A stretch of 64,000 nt of DNA from Neurospora crassa OR74A (taxonomy: Eukaryota; Ascomycota; Sordariomycetes; Sordariales; Sordariaceae). The DNA lies in the NCBI RefSeq assembly GCF_000182925.2, contig NC_026507.1:1922001-1986000 (forward strand). Direction: 5' to 3'. The translations under genes were made by a program, and so were the position numbers. The notes under the pieces were generated by a model. That model was not told where the DNA came from and ran no database searches. It was given only the letters and a program-made list of their open reading frames with translations. Of this stretch, positions 23,596 to 33,946 are shown one piece after another. Within the stretch, counting starts at the first letter, position 1; each line of letters opens with the position of its first letter.

Positions 23596-24813
23596 TCAGC
23601 AGTAAGCAGCTGACAAGGCCATCTCAATCTGCTTTGCAATATGCCTTACTTTCCTTCTTGTCTTGTCGATTTCCTTTTCTCGTCGTTTGTTATCCTGATT
23701 TCTCCGACAATCTGTGCTCTTCAATCCAGTTGGCAACATGGTTGATGATGATGGAGAAAATGCTGACACAATAGGTAACTCTGGAAGTGGTTTGTTCAAA
23801 CCGACCTTCTCCTCTCCCCCCTCTTGCTTTTTTTCATTGTTTCCGATCAAGCCAACTTCGTTCGTCCGGATGCTTGCCTCAACCCTCCCAGCCCGAGGTC
23901 TATGCAATTTGGCAGCCTGCGCAAACGCCAACGCTGCCACCTTTGCGGCCTTCTCATCGCCATCCTTCTCTGGATCAAAGTATTGCAGCCAGCTCTGCAA
24001 GTTCCACTTTCCACAAGGAAAATCCTTTGCAGCTGTACTTCCCAGTCCATATTCCTGCACCATGTCCGTGTCCATGTCCCAGCTGAAAAACGCATCGACT
24101 CCAGCCGGAATCTTGCACGCACCACCACCACCGGCTTTGCTGCCCCCAGTCAAAGAGGCCCTCCAGTGCTTGGCGATTTCTGGACGCTGGAGCAAGCCGT
24201 AAATCATGTTGTCGCGATTCCATTCGCGCGGCGGCTGGCCTTGTTCGATGAGCTCATCGTTGCGGACGAATTCGGCTGCAAGGTGGCGGAAGTAGTGGCG
24301 CTTGGTGCGTGAGTGAGACCTACTAGAGTCGGAGACGCCGGAGCTGGAGCTGGAGCTGGGGGTTGTTGTAGCGCCGGAAGCATGGGAAGGAGAACTGGGA
24401 GACGAAGGAGAAAAAGTATAGAAAGAGGCCGAACAAAAGCCGCAGGCAAAGGCTGTCTGGCGGCGAAGAAAGAGCTTGAGCTGATCTTGACGGTTGCATG
24501 AGGGGCACCTGAGGAGCTGTTCCCGTGACTTGTTGTTATCGGCAGGGAAGTACTTGGCCTTTGTTGGTAAGATGGTGTCGCAGTGCGGGCAGGCGATGAT
24601 TTTGTGATTGGCATGGTGTTGTTGCTCGTGGAACCACAGCCACTGGGGGTTTGCGAGCTGGTCGAGGCAGGCCCTGCACTGGCAAGACATTGTTGAGGCC
24701 GGCCCATTCTCCATCGCTTGATCTCGAGAGAGGTCACGATCGGTGGCTGAGAAGTTGGTGAGATCACTACTCGCGCGAGATTTTTGAAACCAAGAATGAG
24801 AACTGGGCGACAA
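23596..24813 (-). CDS. Cysteine-rich putative zinc-binding protein, unknown
   Basis: A single open frame of 405 residues on the minus strand. The N-terminal third carries four close cysteine pairs (CRAC, CPHC, CPSC, CGFC) plus a histidine-rich HEQQHHANH, which look like two zinc ribbons. A Ser/Pro-rich linker follows, then a conserved-looking segment (KRHYFRHLAAEFVRNDELIE, then WNRDNMIYGLL) and a Trp-rich part (WNLQSWLQYFDPEKDGDEKAA). The end is basic and helical. I recognise no named family. The start could also be the internal Met at residue 34, which lies just before the cysteine region. It is flanked by tRNA genes on both sides. Confidence 0.75.
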   Translation of the reverse strand: MSPSSHSWFQKSRASSDLTNFSATDRDLSRDQAMENGPASTMSCQCRACLDQLANPQWLWFHEQQHHANHKIIACPHCDTILPTKAKYFPADNNKSREQLLRCPSCNRQDQLKLFLRRQTAFACGFCSASFYTFSPSSPSSPSHASGATTTPSSSSSSGVSDSSRSHSRTKRHYFRHLAAEFVRNDELIEQGQPPREWNRDNMIYGLLQRPEIAKHWRASLTGGSKAGGGGACKIPAGVDAFFSWDMDTDMVQEYGLGSTAAKDFPCGKWNLQSWLQYFDPEKDGDEKAAKVAALAFAQAAKLHRPRAGRVEASIRTNEVGLIGNNEKKQEGGEEKVGLNKPLPELPIVSAFSPSSSTMLPTGLKSTDCRRNQDNKRREKEIDKTRRKVRHIAKQIEMALSAAYC

Positions 24814-25896
24814 ATGGTTGTTGGAAAGAGGTTTGGAGTTGCGCGACTTGCAAGGGTGACGGCGTGAGTAAACTTAAGTAAACGGAGAAAACGAAGAATG
24901 GATAGAACGCAACCGGTTAACGAAGTTTTGTTCTGGGCCGAATTGGCAAACGAGGTGACGGTAAGGTGTGGGGGATGCGACAGACGAGAATAGAAGGAAA
25001 GAGGAGGAAATTTGGCAAAGGGGGAGGCTCTCTTTCATACCTGTAGAAAGGACCAAACCTGAATATCGCTTTCTTATCGAAGGAGATGGGATGAAGTGGA
25101 ATTTCGAGGCGTATACGACACGGGGAGAGGCATTTTCTTCATTCCCGGCTTCGACAGACAAAGGACCACGTGCCTAGATGTACGACTAGTTATGTAGACA
25201 GTCAGCAGAAATAAAGACGATTGAATTTGTTTTGAAGCGAAGGGGAAAGAAGTGCTAGAATCTTAATAGGAGTGAATGGTGGTCGGACCGTTTCCAGCTT
25301 TAAGGGGTGTCTCAACGGAAGTCATCCCAACTCCAGAAACAGTCAGCCTGCAGGTGACCACACCAAACCTCGGATAAGATTATGGCACGTAGAAACACTA
25401 TATAGAAGAGTAAACTGCTTATCTTCGACGGACGTGGGTTGTGTCTAGAAGTTCCATGCCATTTGACGTTGGGTCGTCGATGTCATCCGTCCCAGCATCA
25501 GTTGCGTCACCAGACAATCAGAAGCCATCCATCTCATACCGCACCAGGCGTGACATTCCGAAGTGGGGCTGGTACTATAACGGCATCTTGAAGTCTTTTG
25601 GTCTCACTTGTCAGGTCAGCCCAACGTTTCAGTTCTAACCTAGGCAGGACTGCATCAACTATAAAAGACAACGCTGGTGTAGAGCAGCCGTCTAGGCGGC
25701 ACCACGACTGTGAAATTGCATTTTCTTCATACTCTACAGAGAATTGGGATACAAGGCCCGGCTTTTATAATTTTTTCCCAACTATAGAAGCCCTCGAGAC
25801 CGGCAAATATTTAATAGTGATGGAAACGACAGGGTGAAATAGGGGCAAGAGAGCTTGATACTATAGGCCAATGATTGCTCAGAATTAACAGCTAAA
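24814..25896. other. Intergenic before tRNA-Leu
   Basis: No convincing gene. A 65-codon open frame at 25441-25638 has no support. Confidence 0.55.
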
Positions 25897-26002
25897 GGCA
25901 AGATGGCCGAGCGGTCTAAGGCGCCACGTTAAGGTTAACCCTTAATCTCCTCTATGAGTTCCGTGGTCCGAAAGGGCGTGGGTTCGAATCCCACTCTTGT
26001 CA
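25897..26002 (+). tRNA. tRNA-Leu (anticodon AAG) with intron
   Basis: A 106-nt gene. The acceptor stem is GGCAAGA/TCTTGTC with discriminator A, and the anticodon stem CCACG/CGTGG. The loop TTAAGG is interrupted by an intron of about 26 nt whose start (TTAACCCTTAA) can pair with the anticodon region. A long variable arm (TCCGAAAGGGC) and T-arm GTGGG/CCCAC fit a class II leucine tRNA. The anticodon AAG reads CUU/CUC after inosine formation. Confidence 0.92.
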
Positions 26003-26512
26003 TAGTCTTTTGTTATTTTTTTTTCTTTAACCTGCACCAACCACTCCACAGGAGTAGGTTGCTTTCTTTTCCTCGCCTTTCACTGCTTTGATGGTTTATT
26101 GAAATTCGTTACATTCATGCCTGGCTTATCTTTACCTTCATGTCTCTTTTTTAGTCATTAACTTTCAGTGCTTCCTCAGTATTCAATGGTCGACGTTTGC
26201 ATTTTGTTCCCTGTCTGCTTTCATGATAAAACTTCGAGAAAGACCTTCATTCTCACATCTGACATTGCTTCGAAATGCTCTCTATGCTTTACTGAACCTG
26301 TACGTATGTCAAAATATCCCCGCTCTTGCAGCACATGCTCAAGGTATGGTCTCGCTAAACCCAGAACGTCTTGTGAAGCCATTTGGGCACTAGCCCATTG
26401 ATGGGGCCGCCTTATTTCATGCGAAAACCTCCCATCTACTTGAACATAGCGATTATCAAGCCACGCAATGTAGGGCCATCTGTTTATAAAACACGGTAAT
26501 TATTCTCTTCCA
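26003..26512. other. Intergenic between tRNA-Leu and trax
   Basis: No gene seen. The tRNA is followed by CTTTTGTTATTTTTTTTTC, a likely polymerase III terminator. Confidence 0.55.
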
Positions 26513-27697
26513 TTACTCCTCGTCGTCGCCCGGCTGATCCGCCGTGAGATCCGGGACCCAGCCCTGCGGTCGCTCACTGCCCCGAATCATCCGGTCGTAC
26601 CCGAGCCTCTCGACCTTCCTCACCGACTGCCGCATAACATCCAGCTTCTTCTCCCACTGTTTCCGATCACCGGCCTTCATCGGCAGCATCTCGAAGAAGC
26701 TACCAAGCTCGTGCATATCTTCGACAATGGTTCGCTCGTCTTCGGCACCGGCCATCTTCCCGGTCAAAGCTGTGCTGGTGGTCGCGAAGCGCATCATTTC
26801 GCCAGAGAGGTCGAAAACACCATAAAAGTAGTCGTCTTCTGTTGTTGACATGGTCAGTGGCTCTAGCTTTGATTGCCGCTGTTCTTCTTTCTCTGCTAGC
26901 TTGTTGTCGTTGTCAGTTGTTTCCTGCTCGCCGGAGGTAGGTACTGGAGTGTTGCCAGCGTCTGGCATCGGTTCGTCCTTGTCCTTATCTCTGTCCTCCG
27001 ACACAGCGCCCTTCCGAGTGAGCTCCTCCACAAAGGCCGAAAGCTCATCAGGCTTGAGAAGAGTTTGGGTCTTGAGGTAATGGGCAAAAGTGAGTGCTTC
27101 GGCAAGCTCCTCGAGACACATCAGGGAGCGAGAGTAGCGGTAACGGTTGATGCCCTGGACGTCTGGGGCCATGGTGGCCAGGAGCTTGGAGATTTCGGCG
27201 AGGCGGGAGTCCACCTCGGCTTGAATCTGGGGAGGAAGATCGGGGTTGATGGTGCGGACTCTGATGGCACAGTCAGTACTCTTGACCACCAAAGGTGAAG
27301 CAAGGTGTCAGGTCAAGTACCGTTGAAGAGCAAATATTCTGTGCAACTCGTCAGCCGTGTTCCTTCAATTCGATAGTTCCATCCATGTTGCTCACATTTT
27401 CTTGCTGAGTCCGGTAATGTCCCTCGACACCTTCCCGAGACGGTCACGACGATCATGGTGGGCGTCGAGCTCATCGCGTAGTTGTTCGAACATGGGCGTG
27501 TACGCATTTCTTACGACGGCCACCTTCGGCTTGGGTGCCGGTCGAGGCCCATTGTTGAACCTCTTTTCGTTTCCGTGTCTGTCGCGTTTAAAACCAGACA
27601 TTGTGTTTCCGGTTGAGTTGTCAATTGGCTTAGAAGTGTTTTCGGAGCCGATCTTGGCGCGCTTTGGTGCTGGTGCGTCGTCCATCTTGCCTTCCAT
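26513..27697 (-). CDS. trax: Translin-associated factor X (TRAX), C3PO endonuclease subunit
   Basis: Three exons on the minus strand: 27697-27396, an 18-base micro-exon 27338-27321, and 27260-26513, giving 355 residues. The N-terminus has a KRAK basic cluster. The translin fold begins near FEQLRDELDAHHDRRDRLGKV. The catalytic acidic residues of TRAX are present: the EELAEA motif (E158 and E161 in this model) and DLSGE (D257 and E261). TRAX with translin forms the C3PO ribonuclease, which in Neurospora was shown to act on tRNA precursors and in animals on the siRNA passenger strand. Compared with animal TRAX there is an acidic, low-complexity insertion (about residues 190-245). All phases fit only if the micro-exon is included, and the first intron uses donor GTGAGC. 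Start at the first of two nearby Met codons. Confidence 0.88.
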
Positions 27698-28199
27698 GAT
27701 GGGAACAATTCGATGTTACAATGATGACGCCCCGAGATAAAAGAACCCCAGGGTGTGAAGCAGAGCGTTTGATGCAGAATTAATTGGTAGCGTAGAGGTA
27801 TGCGCCCCGCAATCGTTAAGCTTCCCGGACCCATAAATATTAGCGCTATAGGGGTCTCTAAGATGCCCTATACATTCGACACTATTGGCAGCCTGGACAG
27901 AGGGCGAATTGGGGGGAATAGTTACAGACGATAAATTCAACCATTTCGGGCAACGCAACAATGAATTCCATGCCTTCCATTTCTTCTCGACGTCGAACAA
28001 GTCTCTCCTGGGAATCGAAACCTACTTCAACCAATTCGCCCTCCATCGCTTTTCCTACACTGGATTATACAAAATCGAACAGGAAGCCGACCACCCAAAG
28101 CAGGAGGATATGATAAGTACTGGACGAACACTTTTCCACATCTCGACATTATAATCAACAATCTCCTCTTTGCAAACCCCCATAACCTCCCGTCAACCT
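27698..28199. other. Intergenic between trax and the amidohydrolase
   Basis: Upstream flank of trax and 3' flank of the next minus-strand gene. A plus-strand frame of 89 codons here has no support. Confidence 0.55.
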
Positions 28200-29183
28200 T
28201 CAAAGCTTGGGCACCTGTACTCTCAAGAGCTTCTCTGCGTTCCCGTGCGCAATCGCCTCAAGTTCCTTCTTACTGACCAACCCGCTCTTTTCCAAATCGT
28301 GGATCCATTCAAGGCCAATCTCGTTTTGCTGAAAGGGATAGTCGACACTATACAGGATGTGATCCAGCTTCGTGTTCGCCAAAATGCACCTCAATGGGTT
28401 GAGACTCCAAACGCCGCTTGTGGTGATCCATATGTTCTCGTCATAGACGGTTTTGAAGTCTCGCTGGAAATCCCCCCATCTGCGACTCAAGACCTGGATC
28501 CGTTCCAACATGAAGGGTATCGTCTCCCCCATGTGGCCGATGATTATCTTGAGCTTCGGGTGCCTGTCGAACAAGCCCGAGGCGAACAGGCGAAGAACAT
28601 GCAGTGCTGTCTCGGTATGCCATCCCAACCCGCTCGAAGCCATACTCATGGCCGCCCCTTGGGTGAAGTTACCTTGATAATGTGGGGCCATGTCTTCGCT
28701 GGCCCACGTTGGGTGAAGGTATATCGGTACATCGAGTTCCTCGGCAGCTGCCCAGAACCCTTCGTATTCAGGCCCATCGAAGAACTTGCCATTGTGGTGG
28801 TTGTCAACCAGGGCACCCACGAAACCCAACTCGGTGATGGCTCGGCGAAGCTCTGCGGCTGCCTGGACTGGATGGCCCATGGGTGCCACGGCGAACCCGG
28901 CAAAGCGGGCTTTGCGTTGATCTTTGGCATTGATAATACCGGCAAGTTGGTCGTTTGCTGCATGGCAGGCGACCGGATGGTCAGAAAGACCTGGTACGTG
29001 GCTGATGACCTGAAGTGCGACACCACCAGCGTCCATGTCACGGAGGCGTAGAGCGCCGAGATCGACGGCCTTGTCATATACGCCATCGACATGCTTCAGC
29101 TGTTCCGAGTACTTTGGCTTGAGGCATTCAGGAACCGCCGAGGAGAAGAAGTGCTCCTCGAGGGTGATAAGAGGAGGCGTCAT
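28200..29183 (-). CDS. Amidohydrolase-2 family (de)carboxylase-like metalloenzyme
   Basis: A single exon of 327 residues with the TIM-barrel metal site of the 2,3-dihydroxybenzoate / gamma-resorcylate / 5-carboxyvanillate decarboxylase group. Visible are TLEEHF at residues 7-12 (metal-binding Glu/His), H157 in PIYLHPTW, H217 and E220 in GHMGE, and D281 in YSVDYPF. These enzymes remove CO2 non-oxidatively from aromatic acids using a divalent metal. The exact substrate cannot be read from sequence. The C-terminus is PKL, a permissive PTS1-like tripeptide that might direct it to peroxisomes. Length is usual for the family. It is divergent from gpi14. Confidence 0.85.
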   Translation of the reverse strand: MTPPLITLEEHFFSSAVPECLKPKYSEQLKHVDGVYDKAVDLGALRLRDMDAGGVALQVISHVPGLSDHPVACHAANDQLAGIINAKDQRKARFAGFAVAPMGHPVQAAAELRRAITELGFVGALVDNHHNGKFFDGPEYEGFWAAAEELDVPIYLHPTWASEDMAPHYQGNFTQGAAMSMASSGLGWHTETALHVLRLFASGLFDRHPKLKIIIGHMGETIPFMLERIQVLSRRWGDFQRDFKTVYDENIWITTSGVWSLNPLRCILANTKLDHILYSVDYPFQQNEIGLEWIHDLEKSGLVSKKELEAIAHGNAEKLLRVQVPKL

Positions 29184-29923
29184 TGTTGCTGGATGCTGCT
29201 GTTGTTTGGTACTGTGATGCTATTATCGGCGTGTAGGTGAATTGAGAGCCACGTAGATACTATTTTACATCTCGACCTTGTGTATCGTGACCGCCGTTCT
29301 TTAAGTACGTCGAGGCACTCCAGGTGCTTCTGCGCGTCGGTGTGGGAGGTTGTCGTCATAGCTGCCACGAAGCGTCCACCTACCGGGAGGTACTTGGTGT
29401 AGATCTCGGAGCATGGGAAAGACTAAATAAAACGTGCAGGTCATTCATTTGCTTTTAGCTATACATAGGCACCCGTCTCATCAGGACTGTCTCATAAACC
29501 AGGATTTTTTTTGTGAGTTCTGATGCATGTTTTGGAATCATTGTCAGAACATGGCCACTTGTGATATGTGCATCCCGATTACAGCAGACGAACGAGTAAT
29601 GGCACCAGTGTTACCCTGCGATGCGCGGGGGCACTCGGTGTTCATGTGATAACATGCACAGCAAAGCCGTAATTTACCGTATTGGGGCATGAAACTCAAC
29701 GCCTGCCAAGAATCCTTCTCAGCCCAAACACCCCTGAAATCTGGCATCAACACCAAGCCTGCTCCCACAGCAGAGATCACATTTTCACTTCGTCGAAGCC
29801 TCGTCTGTTCAACTGGTCGTCCGATCAAGTCGCAAAGGAACAGCCCTCATGGTGCCGTCAATAACCCATCCAATGAACCCCTAAACATAGCAGCCACCCA
29901 GCCAGAACACCAAACCCTCCCAA
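29184..29923. other. Divergent promoter between the amidohydrolase and gpi14
   Basis: No gene seen. Confidence 0.6.
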
Positions 29924-31387
29924 ATGGCGACGACATCACCAGCGGCCCCCCGGCCCAAGTCCAAGTCCTCTTCTCTCCTAAGCACCCTTTTCTCCCGACC
30001 ACTGCCCCTTTATGTCTCTGCCTTTCTCCTCCGCATCGTCCTCCTCCTGTACGGCCTCTGGCAAGATGCCAACTCGCCGCTCAAGTACACCGATATCGAC
30101 TACCTCGTCTTCACCGACGCGGCCCGCTTCGTGTCTCGCGGTGAGTCTCCCTACGCCCGCGAGACATACCGGTACACGCCTATTCTGGCTTGGTTGTTAC
30201 TGCCCACCACATGGACGGCAGGCGCGCAATGGGGCCCCTGGGCGGCCAAGGTGATCAATGTGGCGTGGTTCAGCTTTGGAAAGGTTCTGTTTGCGGCGGC
30301 AGATTTGGTGGCGGGGTGGTTGATTGAACAGGTGTTGGTTATGGGGAAGGATTTCCCTTCTTCTGCTGCTAAAGGAAAGGAGAAGGACACCGAGAAGACT
30401 AAAGAGGGAGGAAAGAAGGGCCCCAGCGTGACAGCCTCCACGGGAATGGACCCCTCGCGCGCCCGCGCCTTCGCGGCCATCTGGCTCCTTAACCCCATGG
30501 TAGCCACCATCAGCACGCGCGGCTCGTCCGAGGGCCTTTTGGGAGTTCTCGTCATGGCTCTTCTCTGGGCCGTCCTCTCGCGGCGCATCACTCTTGCCGG
30601 CCTGCTTCTGGGATTCAGCGTGCACTTCAAGATCTATCCGTTCATCTACGCGCCCGCCATCGTGTGGTGGATGGACCAGGAACGGCTTTCCGGAGTTAGA
30701 GCAGGAGGAGGAGGAGGAGGAGGAGGCCAGAAGAAGACGTCGTCGTCATTCAGAAAAACATTAACACGCTTCCTCACCCTCCCCCGCCTCCTCCTAGCAT
30801 TCACCTCCCTCGCCACCTTCCTCTCTCTCAACTTCCTCATGTACCGCCTATACGGCCACCCCTTCCTGCAGGAAACCTATCTTCATCACGTCACTCGGAT
30901 TGATCACCGGCACAACTTTAGTCCTTACAACACCCAACTTTACTTGTCTTCCGCGTCGGTATCACCGTCTCATTCAGCAGCAGAACCAAAATTCAAAATC
31001 GAATCTCTAGCCTTCCTGCCTCAACTGGTCCTCTCCACCATCCTCATCCCCCTCACCCTCGCCAAGAAGGATCTACCCACCTCTCTGCTCGCGCAAACCT
31101 TTGCTTTCGTGACCTTCAACAAGGTCTGCACCAGTCAGTATTTCCTCTGGTACCTGGTTCTTTTGCCGTTGTACCTCCCGCGGTCTTCGTTCTGGACGAG
31201 TAAGAGGATGGGCTTGGTAGCGCTGGGTCTGTGGGTGCTCGGCCAGGCACTGTGGTTGCAGCAGGCATACGAGTTGGAGTTTTTGGGGCGGAGCACGTTC
31301 TTGCCTGGGCTGTGGATGGCGAGTTTGGGATTCTTTGTGGTGAACTGCTGGATTTTGGGGGTGATTGTTGGTGACGGTGGGAGGTGA
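29924..31387 (+). CDS. gpi14: GPI mannosyltransferase 1 (PIG-M/Gpi14 family)
   Basis: A single exon of 487 residues. It is a multi-pass ER membrane protein that adds the first mannose to the GPI anchor precursor from dolichol-phosphate-mannose. The first transmembrane helix (LPLYVSAFLLRIVLLLYGLW) is followed by the lumenal DXD-type motif YTDIDYLVF (D57 and D59), then ARETYRYTPILAWLLLP, GFSVHFKIYPFIYAP and FNKVCTSQYFLWYL, all typical of the family. A charged linker (KGKEKDTEKTKEGGKK) and a polyglycine run, encoded by a GGA repeat near 30700-30726, are local insertions. The start is the first ATG giving the usual short cytosolic N-terminus. Confidence 0.93.
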   Translation: MATTSPAAPRPKSKSSSLLSTLFSRPLPLYVSAFLLRIVLLLYGLWQDANSPLKYTDIDYLVFTDAARFVSRGESPYARETYRYTPILAWLLLPTTWTAGAQWGPWAAKVINVAWFSFGKVLFAAADLVAGWLIEQVLVMGKDFPSSAAKGKEKDTEKTKEGGKKGPSVTASTGMDPSRARAFAAIWLLNPMVATISTRGSSEGLLGVLVMALLWAVLSRRITLAGLLLGFSVHFKIYPFIYAPAIVWWMDQERLSGVRAGGGGGGGGQKKTSSSFRKTLTRFLTLPRLLLAFTSLATFLSLNFLMYRLYGHPFLQETYLHHVTRIDHRHNFSPYNTQLYLSSASVSPSHSAAEPKFKIESLAFLPQLVLSTILIPLTLAKKDLPTSLLAQTFAFVTFNKVCTSQYFLWYLVLLPLYLPRSSFWTSKRMGLVALGLWVLGQALWLQQAYELEFLGRSTFLPGLWMASLGFFVVNCWILGVIVGDGGR

Positions 31388-32064
31388 CTGGGGTAGAAGT
31401 TGGTTGATGGATGACGGGAAGACACCGAGTTGGTGAATTGTATATATTTACGTCTATCAGGTTGTCAACTGATCAGGCAGCCAAGACTGTTTTATATGGA
31501 GAAGCCAAAGTTACACTGAAATGCACCTGTGTTCGATTCTACAATTTCAACCATATTGAGTGCTAATGCTTTCGGTGAAACCCGAAGGGAGCATACCATC
31601 CGTCATGAGAGCAGTCCATCTGCGATATCTTTCACACGATTTCAATTGACACAGCTAACGCCGCTTAGTCTGTAGACAAGATTTAGATTGATAACAATGA
31701 TATGCCATCTCTGCGCGAGTGTTGCCACCTCAGGGTACTCTGCCCTCCAAGTCCCGCGACCTAATAGTAAGATCTGTTGTTATGCTAAGACACATGTTAA
31801 GGATATCGGATTCCCATATTGACGCCGGTGCCGTCCGACCATTATCCTCATGTTTTAACCCCCAACCAAGATCCGCCTTCCCGCCTGCCTATGTGGCATA
31901 CCTTGATATCAGGGGGAGGCCCCAACTTTGGAACCAAAACGCCATGCTTTCGAAACGAGAATCAAGACAAAACAAAATCAAACCTTCCCATGTAAAAGAT
32001 ACAGTATATCTTTGGGGCTTTATGCTAATCAGGGGCAAATTGGGTACCGAGCCGCAACAACCAT
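31388..32064. other. Intergenic, convergent 3' ends of gpi14 and the F-box gene
   Basis: No gene seen. Confidence 0.6.
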
Positions 32065-33946
32065 TCAGCCTGAATGGGAAATGGAAATGCCACCGCTCAG
32101 CAAACGATAGTTGGACAACTTCAGCGACAGAGCCCTGGCCCTGGGAAAGTCAGGGTTTATGACCATCCTGCCATCTTTGCTGTAGCCAACCTCACCAAAC
32201 GACTCGGACAATTCCTCGAAGCGCACCGAGGGCCGGACGCGGTTGAGTTCGCTAACAATCACCTCGCTCCAGACACCGGATGCCCAACCGTTGCGTAACT
32301 GGAAGTAGGGATTTAACGGGGGAACGGGAGAATCTGAAATACAATGTTAGTCACAAATTCACTGGAAGGAGAAGGATGTGCCCAATGGGTGACATACCGA
32401 GGTCGACATAGCGTATGCGCAGGTATTTAACCGAAGTCAGCTTCTCCAAAGAGCGGATACCCGCGAGTACCAGAGCCTCAAACGCCTTGATAAAAAACAT
32501 GTCTGTGATTCCCGACCCAGATTCGTTCCAGTGTGCCACGTTTCGGCAGCAGTTCTTGACTGTAATATCGATCGATTTGAGACGTGGATTCCGGATGTCC
32601 TTCAACCGGTGTGCCAGGTCGATGAAAAACTGTTTGCAAACCCTTCCCGTGTAAGAAAAGTGTTCCATAGAAGGTAATGCCGCAGCTTGTGCTAGGGTCG
32701 AGCAGAAATGCACCTTTGTCCTGACTTTGTTGAAGTAATGGGGAAAGGATAGTTCTCGCCGATAATCGCCTTCAATGCAGAGATTGAGGGTGGACAGGCT
32801 CATGGGCTGCCCAAGGACTTCGGCCATGGTGAGATAACTCTTGGACTTGGGCTTACTGTAGGAACCGTGCCATTCCTGCAAGTTGGGGAGAGCCGACATG
32901 ATGGCTTCCCAGTCTTGCAGGCTCCTGATCAGGTTCCACTGTCCCTTGCAGATCAGTGTCCGAATGGTTTCGACCTTGGGCATCGCCCTAAGCTGCCCGC
33001 GTTCTTCCCGAATCCAATGTCGCACTTTCGGCGCCTTCTTTCTTTCGCCACCTTCCAGGGTAAGGACGGAAACTTCAGGAAAGGTCTCGGCGACGAAGTA
33101 GAAGGCCTCTTCTAGGGAGCAATTGTTGCCCGGTAATAGGTAGGTCGCATTGGTCAAGCCATCGGCAGTGACGGTAGGCAAAACATTGGTGTTGGAGACT
33201 GCCAAGGGACCATACTTTGGCTGGAAGACGGGAAACCAGACCTCGATGTGCTTGACGTAGCAGCGCAAATGCGGGTTCTGGCAGAACCAGGAAAACGAGC
33301 CGCGCAATGATTCGATCGTGGCCTTGAGCTTGATGTGCCGATATAGTCGCTCCTGGATCAGGATCCTCCATACACTGCTGACCAACGATAACTCTGACAG
33401 TTCCCTTCGGCGCGAGTGCCTCAGTGCGGTGCCCCATCGTACAATGGAGCTCTTTGAGGCTGGCGAAATGCGGAAGCCGAACAAGTGGTCGAGGATGCAT
33501 TCGTGGATCTCGGCGGGGAGGTGGTTGAGGTTAACGCCAACGCTTTGGCTCGGACCGGGCAGAGCGCCGGCAGACGGTTGACAGTGGCCGGGCTCGTCTA
33601 GATCCATCAGGTCCTCGGCGGGACAAGTGGCTCTTCGCATCGTGGCATTTCGAGGATCCGCGTGCGGAAACGGGGTGCTGCTTGGACGGGTGGGTGGGAT
33701 GAAATCTTGCAGGCCAGCCTGGTCGAGTGGTGGGCTTGACGAACCCGGCGATACCGGATTTGAAGCTGTGGTCATGATGTTGGCCAACTCGACCGTTGCC
33801 CTGCCCTCCTCTTCTTCTTGCAGTGATTGGTCCCTCTCGGCTCTTGGTAGGCGGGTGTCCAGAGTCAAGGGCTCGGAGTGCATCGGGTCGCTGGGCGGTG
33901 TCATTTTGGAATCTCTGGCGTATATGGTGGATGCCGTACTAGTCAT
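32065..33946 (-). CDS. F-box domain protein
   Basis: Two exons on the minus strand, 33946-32398 and 32333-32065, give 605 residues. The intron has donor GTATGT and acceptor TTTCAG, in phase 1. A disordered N-terminus of about 135 residues is followed by an F-box-like segment starting LNHLPAEIHECILDHLFG near residue 140, then the basic RRRELSELSLVSSVWRILIQERLY that completes the F-box. The rest resembles the degenerate leucine-rich helices of large fungal F-box families. It probably recruits a substrate to an SCF ubiquitin ligase through Skp1. The target is unknown. An internal Met at residue 15 could be the real start. Confidence 0.82.
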
